Assembly: GCA_036850595.1 (NCBI GenBank)
Contig: CM072154.1
Coordinates: 8,563,330-8,627,329, forward strand
Length of the DNA stretch: 64,000 bases
Direction: 5' to 3'
From: Rhyacichthys aspro
Taxonomy: Eukaryota; Chordata; Actinopteri; Gobiiformes; Rhyacichthyidae
Both the position numbers and the translations under genes were made by a program. The notes beneath the pieces are model-generated. The model ran no database searches, was not told the DNA's origin, and saw only the letters and a list, made by a program, of their open reading frames with translations. This document shows positions 26,290 through 36,897 of this stretch, piece after piece (the first letter of the stretch is position 1; every line of letters starts with the position of its first letter).

Positions 26290-26490
26290 GTTTGCCTGCT
26301 TCGTTCATGACCGCGCTATAGGATCATATACGTTATCACGCGGCTGCCATATTATGAACTCATGAATTAGCTGAGTAAAGTGAACTCTATTCCAGCAGGT
26401 GTGTTTACCTCAGCGAGGAGCCGAGCCGTGATGCCTTCTCGGAATCGGCTTTATTGCGTTCTCTAAGAATTGAGTGCTCTGACATAATAA
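26290..26490. promoter_or_regulatory. Candidate non-coding regulatory island
   Basis: A GC-balanced block with 'acgttatcacgcgg' (GATA-type TTATCA), 'gctgccatatta' (YY1-like GCCATATT), 'catgaattagc' and 'caggtgtgtttacctc', where the T-box-like AGGTGTG overlaps the Fox-like GTTTAC. T-box, GATA and Fox sites are partners in heart and endoderm enhancers, which is why I list it. Unverified. Confidence 0.33.
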
Positions 26491-26902
26491 GGCAAACTCA
26501 ACAATGACTTTTTATCAACAATATTGTCCAAGAAAATAGTGGTTACCCAGTTCTACCCTCACGCCAACTGGTACCATTACTCTAAGAATTGTTAACTATG
26601 GATAATATTGGTTGCTATATGTGTTTTTATGAAAATGAACTTTACTGAAATTCTTAGTTTTTTTTATTTAATCTTTATTTATACAAGTATTTATTTTATT
26701 AATCCTGTTTTCAAGACAGACCTGTGTTAGGCAGCATTACAGTCAATACAATGAAATACAGCTCATAACAGTAAGCAACAACAAGAAAACAGTACCTGGT
26801 CACTTTTGAATTAGTGTTTAAGTCTTTAGTGTTTAAGTTTTCGTAACATTTCACATTGCATTGAGGAATTCTTTGTGTCTGCTATGTAAAGGATGAAAAT
26901 GG

Positions 26903-27620
26903 CAATGGTGGAATGTAACGAATAAAAATACTCAAGTACTGTACTTTTTAAGTCAATTTAAAAGAGGAAACTTTATACTTTTAACCTTTAATACCTTTAA
27001 TATCCTAAAATTGTAAGTTGTTGTAAATGCACAACAAACGTTTAAGTGCTGCATAACCATTTAGTTTTACAAAGCACACTTGAACGCAGCATCATTCTGT
27101 GATTTCTAAAACTATTAAACAGACACATGCAGGTGAGTTTTAGTTTAATTAGTAGCGTAATGATTGCATACATACATACAGGAGTCAAAATGGATGCTCT
27201 GAACGTGCCAAAGTCCAATCGCACCTCTCTGTGTGGAGCCATGTGGAGGATGGACACAGTTTTCACCATAACACTGCAGCTAAAAACTGTTTATGTTCTT
27301 GAACAAACATGGATCAGACTGATTAAGACTGATTAACAATACTTTCACTCATGTTCTGTTGAGCTACAAGGATACAGTCCTCATGTGACTCTGAGATTAA
27401 TGAGTTTTTAATTAATTTTAATTTAAAATAAATCAATTTTATGTTGATTAGTTGTTAAAGTTGAGTCAAATACTTTTACTTTTCTTATACTTCATCTAAA
27501 AGCAAATACTTTAATCCTGTCAACCAATAATTTGATTGTGATACTTTTACTTGAGTACATTTCTACCCCTTATCTGTACTTTTACTTAAGTAGAGAAATT
27601 GAGTACTTCCTCCACCACTG
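26903..27620. mobile_element. hAT-like element with CAGTGGTGGAA-type ends (718 bp)
   Basis: The left end reads CAATGGTGGAATGTAACG and the right end's reverse complement CAGTGGTGGAGGAAGTACTC. Next to each end lie 'actcaagtactgtact' and 'gtacttttacttaagtag', the 'ACTTAAGTA' sub-terminal arrays seen in a widespread fish hAT family. Flanks are GAAAATGG (26895-26902) and CAAAATGG (27621-27628), an 8-bp duplication with one mismatch. The middle is AT-rich and does not encode a transposase. Confidence 0.8.
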
Positions 27621-27628
27621 CAAAATGG

Positions 27629-29280
27629 TTATTACACATTCAGACGCACAACAAAATAACAAAGCCCCAACTGTAACAGAATCCTGAAACGGTAAAGCCT
27701 CATGTGAGTGTCGCTGTAGCTGTACATAAACACCCCGATGGCCCGTGTGGTGGACAGTGCCGTACCTCGGGCCTGGACCTATAGCAGTAGCAGCATCACT
27801 CCAGCCCAGATAGGCCCTGACAGCATGAAATGAAACACACAGATAGGGAAGTGGCAGCCAGGCAGACAGGAGCCAGTCTCTCATGGGCGCTGGAGATTAG
27901 GCTGACTCCTACTTCACATTCCCCAGCAACCAGAACACAGTGGGCGGGTCCGAGCCTCTCAAAACCTTTCTTCCCTTCTATCTGCTGCTGGCATGGGGCT
28001 GTTTGTGTCTGCGGGATGGAAAAGGGAAAGGGGGAAAGGCTCACATTTTTAGAGATGATGTGAGGCATAGAGCAGAAACAGTGACACAAGCAGACAGGAC
28101 TGCCGCCCACTTAGCGAGGCGGGACTGAGAAAATGACTCAATTCAAAAGACATCCCTCAAGAGGGCAGTTCACTTCAGTTTGACTTATCGGCTCTTTGAC
28201 TTCTCTGTGTAATGTGAGAAACAGGATCAGAATGATAAATCTGTAACACAAGAAGAGAAGCACATTCACATTAAAATGAGCATCTTTAGCAATACAGATA
28301 AAACCCAACTGTCACATTATAAGATAAGCAGTTTCACATAGATTCATAATTCTTTTGATGCATATTCGGTGCCAGACTTTTACAAAAGCACCAAGCTTGT
28401 GATTAATCATTTTTCTTCATATTACCCTTCTTTATGTCACTGCTATTGGTTCATGCTTTTGCACTATTACATTTCGCTTCTCGTCCTCACTCCAATAAGA
28501 ATCCAATCAGATGGATCATGACTATCATATTTAGCTCCGCCTTTTTGAAACCAACCCACAGACTTGGAACCACTTGGGACCCCAGCCTGTTTGGTTGATA
28601 AAACTAATACTGTTGCAAAGAGATTCCAAATAAATCCTGAATTTCAGAGCCATACTTAAAAAAAAAAACACCTAAAGAGCGTTGGGTCCATTTGAAATGT
28701 CTATTTTTAGAGTTAAGTGATTAGATCAGGCACTTAAAATATTTGATCAGGGATAATTACTATTTGTCATGTCATTAAAGTCTATGGCGCTGCTCTACAT
28801 CCTGTATTCAATGCACCACAGCATGCTGACTCAAATATGAGTCAGGCCTCCTCAGGGACAGGCATGTGCCGATGAAATGAAAATGTACCCTCCAGTGTGT
28901 ACTGTGTCCTGTCACATTCAGTATCTGCCTTTGCTAAACTACTCTGAAACCTCTCTTTCACCATGATCAGTCCTGTGAATGCTGTTGAACATGATGTTTC
29001 TAACTGCTTTTTACAGTTTTGGGTAAAGCCAACTTTATGAGATGAATCAAGATCTTATCAGACGTGAGCATCATATTAAAGCCTAAAACCTAAAACACCT
29101 AAAACAAGACCCACAGCACACACGTGTACGCACACATCGACCACTATAGTCCGTTCTGTCATTGACAAAAAAATACCATTGGAAAATTCCTCACTTATCT
29201 TGCAGCCATGTGTATGTAAAATGGAGATAGAGGCTGGAATTCCAACTCTGAGTACGCAGCCCTAAAGGACAGTGGCGTCA
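27629..29280. other. Intergenic DNA, no gene seen
   Basis: Frames at 27582-28128 on both strands overlap and are not supported as coding. A motif-bearing stretch at 28430-28560 contains 'ctattggttc' and 'ccaataagaatccaatca' (three CCAAT-type boxes), which could belong to an unrecognised element. The remainder is AT-rich. Confidence 0.45.
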
Positions 29281-29289
29281 CAATCCAGG

Positions 29290-29660
29290 GTGATCAAAGT
29301 TAAAAGGCATTTCCCTGCAAAGACAATGCCTCCCTGGTGGATTGTCCTATCGCGCTACAGAAACATGACCAAAAACTGACATAAACAGCAGATACGCAGC
29401 CAGTAAAGGGAACGCGGCACTTATAAGGATCCCCTTTTTTTTTTTTTTTTTTATTGACATAACCACAAACTGACCGGGGGGAGATGAAAATGTGCCAGGG
29501 GCCCCGACACGGAGCCCTGAGGAACGCCGTGATGGACTGTTCAGATGAGGCTGCGGTGGAGCGGGCCCTCAGCACTCACCTCATTCATAAAGCTGCTATC
29601 TGACTCCCGTACTGAGAGACGAGAATTACTCCGTGTGCTAAACCATCGTGTTGGGTTTTT
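29290..29660. promoter_or_regulatory. Candidate non-coding regulatory island upstream of the ssuh2-like gene
   Basis: GC-balanced sequence broken by a T-run at about 29436-29452. The right half includes 'cagcactcacctcattc' (T-box-like TCACCTC) and 'gctgctatctgac' (GATA-type CTATCT). It lies about 0.5-0.8 kb 5' of the ssuh2-like start codon. No frame is convincing as coding. Confidence 0.27.
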
Positions 29661-30019
29661 CTCAAGGGTGACTGATAGGGGTTGAGGCAGACGCACAGAG
29701 TTCAAAGGTCAGGGATTGACAAAACATGCAAACAAGAATAAAAATGTCCTCTTTCCTTTCCTTTAATTTTCGTATTAAAAATAATACATTTGACTTTTCA
29801 TGTGTTGTAGTGATAGTCAACAATTATTTTATTTTATTTTACTATTTGCATATTTCCTTGAGTCCGTTATTCATCTATAACTCCTTACCCTGGTATGCAC
29901 TCCAGTTATTTCAGATGTTTTAGCGCTCTCTGTGTAATTTGGAATTTCTTTCACCACACTTCTACCTATTGCTCCATTTCCTCGTGTTTGGCAAGAGCTC
30001 TGCTGCTATTACTTAATGC

Positions 30020-30134
30020 AATAATTATCCAAAATGACGTCGGCATGTAGCAACAAGACCCAATAAGGAGCAGGGAGGACTGAGAAGTTAAAAAGGAGAA
30101 GTGTCTTTCTGTCTGTGCCTGCCTTGTGGCAACA
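30020..30134 (+). promoter_or_regulatory. Likely promoter and 5' leader of the ssuh2-like gene
   Basis: The 115 bp before the start codon contain TGACGTCG (one base from a CRE) and a 'ccaata' box, followed by 'gttaaaaagg', which could serve as a weak TATA-like element. The leader has no ATG between 'gttaaaaagg' and the chosen start. The transcription start cannot be placed without RNA data. Confidence 0.4.
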
Positions 30135-33116
30135 ATGGACACATCAAATATAAAGTAAGTGCAGTATTTGTTTTAAAATATCATTACTGTTTATGGTATT
30201 TTTAGCCTGTATATGAGAAGATGTGGTGTTTGAGTTCTTATATTGACCCATATTTTTTAGGTTTTCTGCATGGGGTGTAATATATTGATCATAATCACAC
30301 TATGTGTTGTTGTTGTTGTTATTATAGGTTTAGACCTGCTTTACTTCTATTGTGACGCATATTACATTTATTTTAATGTGTAAAACGCTACTAAAATAGA
30401 TTTGTGTTTCTATGTTCACAGTGCTCACCCTGTGTCAGGATTCACACGGATACCCGGCTATGAGAACATGATACCAGACAGTGGAGGTACAGTGTTCAAA
30501 TCACAACACTGCTGTTGCTCTTAAACATGAAATACGCTACATATGCCTTTAAATGTATTGCAGATGAAATCCTTTATCCTCCTGTACCATGTGACCAAGT
30601 CAGTGAGCCTCAGACCCAGCCGCCACAGTGTCCACAGTGGGAGTAAGGATCTTCATACACGTCTTATATTGAGTATAGTGTTTAAAAAGGACTTCAGTCT
30701 ACCTTTGTGTTAAAGCATGTCCACCACTGACACACACTGTACTCTTATGTTAGAATCCCATCAATCAGCAAAGAAGAGGCTCTTAAAGCTTTAAGGAAGT
30801 ATGTATCAGAACAAGGCCTTTACCCTAAACCAGCAGAGGAAGCAGTCATCACCAACATAGAGACCTTTCGTACATTCAGGGTAAGGAAGTAAGAATGAAC
30901 TAATGAGATTTTTAGATTAATAAATAGATGAAATGACACTGCAGATAATTCTTCAATTGCATCTTTGTTGTTGCTTTGCATAGTATCGCCTGGAGACATT
31001 TACTGAAGCACGTTTTACAAAGTGGACTGTGAAACCGTACAAAGGTAAGAGACTGATTTAAACTTCTGGAGTGGGGTGGTATCATAGGGTTTAATGTGGT
31101 GTAAAAAGTGATAGAAATCTTGAAGATGACAGTATAATTCCAAAATTATAAGACACTTAAGAGCATACTGCTTTTTACAGCACAGCATTTTATTGTGAAG
31201 CCATCATTATTTTGGATGTTTAAGATACTATTCAGGAATGCACTTTATCCGTCACTGATCTGGTGTAAAAATATGGATTCAAAGTCTTTTTTTTGTTGTG
31301 GTTTACCTTTAAAAAATAACTATTATTAACATTTGTTTTGTTAGGGGAAATAATTGACCCCATTGGCCCAACGCCGCCTCAGCCATGGGACATCACCGTC
31401 GATGAGCCTGTTTATTTTCACGTTGGACAAAGGGACATTCTAGTTCCACATACTTCATCTGTGACGGTACCTGGTTACAAATATCTGCATGGTTTATGAA
31501 GTTAATCAGAAATAAAGACGTAAGTGATATTTCATATTTCCTGACAGGACTGCAGTCGCTGTCTCTGCTTAGGGAAGGTGAACTGCTCTACCTGCATGAT
31601 GACTGGTTATGTAAGTCACTGAGTCCACTCTTTCCCCAAAATGTAGTGCACTTACAAACTTGCCTGGATAATGCATTATCTTTCAGACCAACTGTTATCG
31701 CTGTGGCGGGACCGGCCGGATGTACTATTCTAGGTACATCGAAATGTGCTTCACCTGCGGTGGACTTGGGAGAGAAATGTAAGGTTGTTACTTTCTACAA
31801 ACATCCAGGGTTCCTAATGCGTCTCATCATTTGACATGGATGATTTTTGTGACAGGTGTAAGAGATGTGATGGTAATGGTCAGTTCAAATGTACCGTCTG
31901 CCAAGGCTTCAAGAAGACCACAGTGTCCATCACCCTCAGTGTCAAGTGGTGAGGGGTTTTTATTTATTTATTTATTAATTTAAACACTAATGCTAAAGAC
32001 AGAAAAATTCTCTTGATTTCCAGTCAGTAGAGCTGTTGTCAGGAGAAAACGAACACATGTCTGTTTATAACTGAGATCAGAATGTCAAAGAACAACCCAA
32101 GACCTTCAGGGACTAAATAAAAAACAAAATGAGGTAGGAGCAAGTCATGATCAAGGCCGTGATACACTGGAAGACATACCAGGAAGTAGCCCTGTTGTTT
32201 TCCATCCAATCACAAGCCCATCCTGTGAAAACCCTATGTCCAAGTGCATTTCTTATTGGTAGGGCGCATTGAAACAGTATTGGCAGGAGATATTTGTGAT
32301 GCCACTGAATACCAAAAATCCCTCAATAACTCCACTGAGCCATTCATTCATCTGCTGGAATTACACTCTTTAATACTCAAAGTTCTCTGTGTCAAAGACA
32401 AGACTGAGTCAAAGTGCTAACGAAATGGATGTCAATATAACAACATAAAATAAAAAGCTATATTATATAACATTTGTTTTTCTAGGACAAACAACCAGGA
32501 TGAGCACACCATTGAGGAGAGTACAGTAGATGTGCCTTACATGCAGCATATGCCTGGACAAGTGCTGCAAACAGACTCTGGAAGAATGGTAAAAGAATGT
32601 ACAAGAAGTGACAAGTATATTTTGTGTGTGACCAAAAGCAGATAATATATCAGTTCTTCATGTGGGGCAGGTTTGTCCAGTGACACACTTCCCAGAGCCC
32701 ACACTGGTGCAGACGTCACAGAGGCTTGTGCAAGAGCACCGCCAGAAGTTCAGCCAAACGACACGTATTTTACCACAGGTACAGCTCACTTTTTGTGGGA
32801 CAGTTCCAGAGGTGATTTCAAAATATAGCTAAACAGTAATGGTCTAAATTATGGCTTGAGAAAGAGCAATCGTTCTGTGAGGGTAAAAAGTATGTTTATG
32901 AAAAATCTCTGGATGATTCTGTTTTTTTAAAAATGTGCAATGTCCTTTTTCTTTCTCTTTTTCATCCAGCGTCAAAGCATCGAGCTAATCACGCTAACAA
33001 AAGTGACCTACGAGTGGAGAGGAGAGTCCTATGTGTTCTTTATGAGTGGGTCGGACGGTGGGGCTTTTGCAGAGGACTATCCAGAGGCCTTCTGCGGCTG
33101 CTGCTCACTCATGTGA
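30135..33116 (+). CDS. ssuh2-like: SSUH2-like protein (ssu-2 homolog), 12 exons, 359 aa
   Basis: Exons by GT-AG sites and phase: 30135-30154, 30422-30486, 30564-30642, 30754-30880, 30984-31044, 31345-31466, 31548-31610, 31687-31778, 31856-31948, 32486-32588, 32671-32778, 32970-33116. They sum to 1080 nt with no internal stop. Family marks are YRLETFTEAR at residue 98, a DnaJ-type Cys-rich region with six CxxC pairs (160-225), and a C-terminal block with IELITLTKVTYEW and AEDYPEAFCGCC. The length is close to vertebrate SSUH2 (about 350 aa). The start has a good context (A at -3, G at +4). The family takes its name from C. elegans ssu-2; human SSUH2 has been linked to tooth development, but the biochemical role is unclear. 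There is no signal peptide or membrane span. The last four residues, CSLM, fit a CaaX box. Assignment is confident; which fish paralogue this is, is not. Confidence 0.9.
31548..31948 (+). other. ssuh2-like: Cys-rich (DnaJ-type) zinc-binding region of the ssuh2-like gene, exons 7-9
   Basis: Three small exons (31548-31610, 31687-31778, 31856-31948) encode CxxC pairs at residues 160/163, 171/174, 182/185, 200/203, 211/214 and 222/225. Two keep the CxxCxGxG form (CYRCGGTG at 182, CKRCDGNG at 211). The first is CSRCLCLG, with Cys where Gly is usual. In DnaJ proteins such pairs bind two zinc ions, so the spacing here suggests zinc binding, possibly with altered first-repeat geometry. Confidence 0.8.
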
Positions 33117-33379
33117 CTGTTATCTGTTACCAGCACTGGGCTCTGATATGTAGATTTTAATTTTTTTACTTTTTTATTTTGTACTCATGGAGATGCATTT
33201 GTTACACTGTGAAAATAACTTGCATAAAAGTAAATATGGTGAACAAAAAAAGTTCCGCTTGCCTTTTTTTTTTTAGATTTCTCCTTTTAAGTTGAAACAG
33301 TAAAAAATATTGAGTAGATATGAGTTGATTTCTTGATATTTTTTCCTTTTTTTTTTTTTTTTTTTTGTAAATCAGTGAC

Positions 33380-33385
33380 AATAAA
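33380..33385 (+). terminator. ssuh2-like: Poly(A) signal AATAAA of the ssuh2-like gene
   Basis: AATAAA lies 264 nt after the stop codon, past two T-runs at about 33266 and 33348, giving a 3' UTR of roughly 0.28 kb. A weaker CATAAA lies near 33224. It is the first canonical signal after the gene. Confidence 0.6.
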
Positions 33386-33589
33386 AATCATTTAGCCCAT
33401 ATAATAGAAGATAAATGAAAGTGTACTACAGCACATGTCAGAGTGAAGTGTGCCTGGGATAATGTGCTGTGGTGTTTTGTGCAGCAGGTAATAAATATGA
33501 AGGTGTGACTGAATGGAGGAGATAAGGGCCTGACTGTATCTGCTGCAGTGGGCTGTTGCCTGAGCAGTGATAATCCTGCTTTTTATGAG

Positions 33590-34025
33590 AGAAGATGCGT
33601 TTATGTTGTGTTTTTGAGAGAGTACGTCTCATTTTGTGGGAAAACGTTTCTATTTGGAATGATTTAAAAGAACAACCTCACACTTGCCTTATTATAGATA
33701 CTAGCAGACGTTTTATATTCAAAGTTAAATCACCGTTTAGTGTTAAAACAGCTCCTGTAATATTAATTCAATTGCGCGTGGCGTGTATTGTGCCAAAGTG
33801 CTCGCGGACGCAGACAGACAGGCTCCTCTGACGCGCGCTGGAGATGGACGGCTGTGGAAAACAAACGGGAACCATTAATTACTGCAGTGAGACAGACACT
33901 GCCACAGTCCGCCGCTTAATGCTATTACCGCCGGGTCCAGACTGTGCCCCGAAGAACCGTCTCCACCAAAAACACACGCACTGCTTTTAATTAAAGCTCC
34001 TCGAACGAACAGATTAAAATTCTGC
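33590..34025. promoter_or_regulatory. Candidate regulatory island between ssuh2-like and gata5
   Basis: This GC-balanced block sits 1.2-1.6 kb 5' of the gata5 first exon. It carries 'accattaattactgc', 'cgcttaatgctattaccgc' and 'cttttaattaaagctcc' (a TTAATTAA palindrome). No coding frame is supported; it is a natural place for an upstream gata5 enhancer. Conservation unverified. Confidence 0.35.
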
Positions 34026-35040
34026 GTGGGTAAAATTGGTGATTTGTTTCAGATGTGTTTGACTTGTAAACACTGGAATAATTCTATAATACATGGCAGA
34101 ACACAGGCTGATGTTGAAGTTTTGTATTGACAGGCCATGTATGAATTTGAGCCTATAGTTTTATCAAATGATAAAGATAACAATATTACCAAATTACACA
34201 AATTTAAAATAATTATGCTGTTTTATTACAACCGCAAGTAGAAAATAGCAAATAACGCTACTTTTACGAAAAAATGTAGGCTCAAAAACAGGCTTCTTGC
34301 GACTTTCTCTACTTTAAATGAAACTGAATGATATGTTCTGATTGTTTGAAATTGACAGCATCAAAACCAGTTGTAATCACAGTCCATCATGTGTTAGTTT
34401 ATTGGCCGCTTTCTTTTACGCTTTGCTTTTACGCACATTTAAAAGCCAAAAGCCAAAAATTAACCCACATGTTACATTTTTGTACAGTTTAGCTCTTTTA
34501 ATAAAATAACAAAATTATTTTTTTCCCCCGAAATTAACCTGATGATCAACTTAAATGCACAAAGTAAACTGTGGAATTTTGAGGAAAAAACTGATTGTAA
34601 TATAATGAAATCGTTTTTCGAATACAAATGTCAAAACTGTGAATTTATCAAAATAATAATTGTTAGAGGTTGTCCGTGATACTTTATGTTTCAACGCAAG
34701 GATCTAAAATAGTGTCTAAACAGTAATAATAATATAATATATAATGAATAGAATTTACTTTAAAATGATCCAGTGCTGTCCCCATGTTTAAGACACAAAG
34801 TGGAAATAATTACCAGTTTCTTCTTGTTATTTTCACCGTTTTGACTTGATCACAGATAATACATTGAACTCTCACTCTATTGTCTTTTCGCGAGACGCTG
34901 TCAACATTTCAGGCAAAACTTTTAAAAGCCATCAGAATCTACTTTCTTAATCCGTCTTAGAGAACTATTTACAGACTTGTGCTAAACTACATCTTTTCGG
35001 AAAGTGAATCTAAACCTAAAATGTAATACAGTCCGATGTA
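34025..35040. other. AT-rich upstream region of gata5, no gene seen
   Basis: Low-GC sequence with many A/T runs. No exons, terminal repeats or microsatellites were recognised. It separates the island at 33.6-34.0 kb from the GC-rich gata5 promoter. Confidence 0.5.
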
Positions 35041-35059
35041 AACGGTCTAAAGGGTGTTC

Positions 35060-35240
35060 GCAGGTGCAGTGAAGTCTGGTCCTGCCCGGCTCCGACTCCG
35101 ACTCCTCTCCACCCCCCGTCCTCCCCCTCCTCCCTCCTCCCCTCCCGCCCCTCTGGAAGGCCTACCTCGGAGCGGCGCTGGGCTACGTCACGTGGTCCTC
35201 TCCCGTACAAATTTTCCAGTTGGGGAGCGAACAAGAGCAT
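35060..35240 (+). promoter_or_regulatory. gata5: gata5 core promoter region (GC-rich, CRE/E-box)
   Basis: A sharp shift from AT-rich DNA to GC-rich, pyrimidine-dominated sequence. Near its 3' edge is TACGTCA (35184-35190) overlapping a perfect E-box CACGTG (35189-35194). No TATA box is apparent, consistent with a CpG-type promoter. The transcription start is probably between about 35200 and 35240 because the following sequence has leader character (no ATG) up to a strong splice donor. Confidence 0.55.
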
Positions 35241-35506
35241 ATCAGCAATTATCAGCGACACTAACTATCTCCAGATACAGCGCAGGAAGAAGAAGAGAAC
35301 TCTGCACGCTTCCAGGACCGAGGACTCCACTTTTAACTTGTTGCTTCCTCAAAGTTTACGCACGACTTTTGACGCGACGTTTCTTTTGGAAGAAGTCTCC
35401 GCTGCTTGTGCTGCTTTCCCTCTCGTCCGGACTCGTTTCCCCGCAGCAGCGCTCTGTGGAGCTGACTGAGGACCGCGGCGCTTTATCACCCGACCGTCCT
35501 TATCTG
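35220..35506 (+). other. gata5: gata5 exon 1, non-coding 5' UTR (5' end approximate)
   Basis: The 3' border is set by the donor in TATCTG|GTGAGA at 35506/35507. The exon contains no ATG, so it adds no upstream start. A non-coding first exon followed by a large coding exon is the usual arrangement in vertebrate GATA4/5/6 genes. The 5' end is a guess. Confidence 0.6.
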
Positions 35507-35733
35507 GTGAGATAATAGGCTACACTCACAGCACTTGGAAAGAAATAGCGTTCCTCCTATAACCAGCCATTATCAAGCCTTTATGTGATCGGGCTTCATA
35601 TATTGATAGAGAAAATGCGCGCCCTATCTCTCGTCTTGTTTGATTTGGTTTCCGTTATGGCCGTGATTGAAAAGGCAATGCAAGTGGTAGGATGCAGGAT
35701 ATCTGGGGCTCGCTGATACGCAGACACCTATCA
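35249..35733. promoter_or_regulatory. gata5: Cluster of nine WGATAR sites over gata5 exon 1 and intron 1
   Basis: WGATAR or its complement occurs at 35249, 35265, 35483, 35500, 35510, 35570, 35604, 35624 and 35728 (first base of each hexamer). About one per 512 bp is expected for both strands at uniform base composition, so nine in 485 bp is a clear excess. The sites at 35500 and 35510 flank and overlap the exon 1 splice donor. GATA factors are known to regulate their own and each other's genes; binding here is inferred. Confidence 0.6.
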
Positions 35734-36278
35734 GCCATCACAATGTCATTGAAATCCACGGCGCGTCACAGCGCTTTGATACAGGTGAAATATGACTGAT
35801 GCTACAATCTGATGGTGCTTAACTGCTGCATGAGTGTGACACTTTGAGCCACAGAGCGATGATTACAAAGTTTATTTAGATATATGTGAGGACGGAGGTA
35901 CGTCAGGTCATCCGCGCGTTTTCTTTTTGCAAGTGTTTTAACCTAGAATTCACAGAAAAGATGTCTATTCAATTAGCAATATAGTACATGTATTACAAGA
36001 AAACAATGCAATTAATGACACTAGATTTTGTAAGGTAGTCTGTTAATGATATACTGCATTCTCTTAATTTTTGTACACAAACCCAGCAGAGAATAAAATC
36101 AACATATTAGTCTGTTACACTTCAAGAGATACTAGATGATTTTTTTGCATGTGCTCGTTTTCACCAATATAATGTGGTTGAAACATAGTCATAAAACCTG
36201 AGAAAAAAACATATATGGTAATTTATGCTCAGATAGTTTTAATGTTATATGTTAACTGTGAACATTCCCTTTTTACAG

Positions 36279-36897
36279 GACAGAAATCTTTTAGTTTATT
36301 CCAAAGTCACAGAGTTTGGACAAGACTTGGGAAAGCTAAAGACTATCTCCTCAACGGGACCTTAAATCCCCAACATGTACCAAAGCCTGGCCTTGTCCTC
36401 CAACCAGTCCCATTACGCGCACGACGCGGGGAACTACATGCACACGTCCGCCAGCTCCCCGGTGTACGTGCCCACCACCCGAGTGCCCGCCATGCTGCCC
36501 ACGCTGCCGTACCTGCAGACCTGCGACTCTCCGCACCAGACGCACGGCTTGAGCACGCACCACGCCTGGACCCAGAGCCCCGCCGACACCTCTGGATTCA
36601 CTCCCAGCAGCCCTCACCCTCCGCCGGGCTTCTCCTACTCGCACAGCCCGCCAGTGAGCTCCAACACGGGCCGTGAAGCAGCCTATCAGAGCCCACTGGT
36701 GCTGGGCAACGGCGCGCGGCCTGAGCAGTACGGGAGCGCGTTAGTGCGTCCCGTGGGAGGCTCCTACTCCAGCGCCTACGCTGCCTACATGAGCCCCGAC
36801 ATGGCCACGTCCTCCTGGACCCCGGGGCCCTTCGAGAGTGGGGTGATCAGTCTCCAGGGTCGGCAGGGGGGCCTGTCCACGAGGAGGTCCAGTCTGG
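36279..36897 (+). CDS. gata5: gata5 exon 2: 5' UTR end and N-terminal activation region (aa 1-174)
   Basis: The acceptor is TTTTTACAG|GACAG at 36278/36279, with 96 nt of leader before the ATG at 36375. The exon encodes the Ser/Pro/Tyr-rich activation region, including YVPTTRVPAML and a block with YAAYMSPDMATSSWTPGPF. It ends after the first base of a Glu codon at the strong donor G|GTGAGT. The exon is strikingly GC-rich against its introns. Confidence 0.93.

Noticed and set aside
31496..31834. 112-residue frame inside the ssuh2-like gene
   Set aside because: It reads through two introns in the wrong phase. The spliced frame has the CxxC pattern and family marks.
35016..35515. 153-residue plus and 81-residue minus frames over the gata5 promoter
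   Set aside because: The plus frame crosses the promoter and non-coding first exon and runs into the splice donor. The GC-rich composition explains the lack of stops.
36351..36676. Frames in other phases over the gata5 N-terminal exon (97 aa minus, 153 aa plus)
   Set aside because: They are shadows of the GC-rich gata5 coding exon. Only the frame starting at 36375 matches GATA5 and joins in phase to the finger exons.
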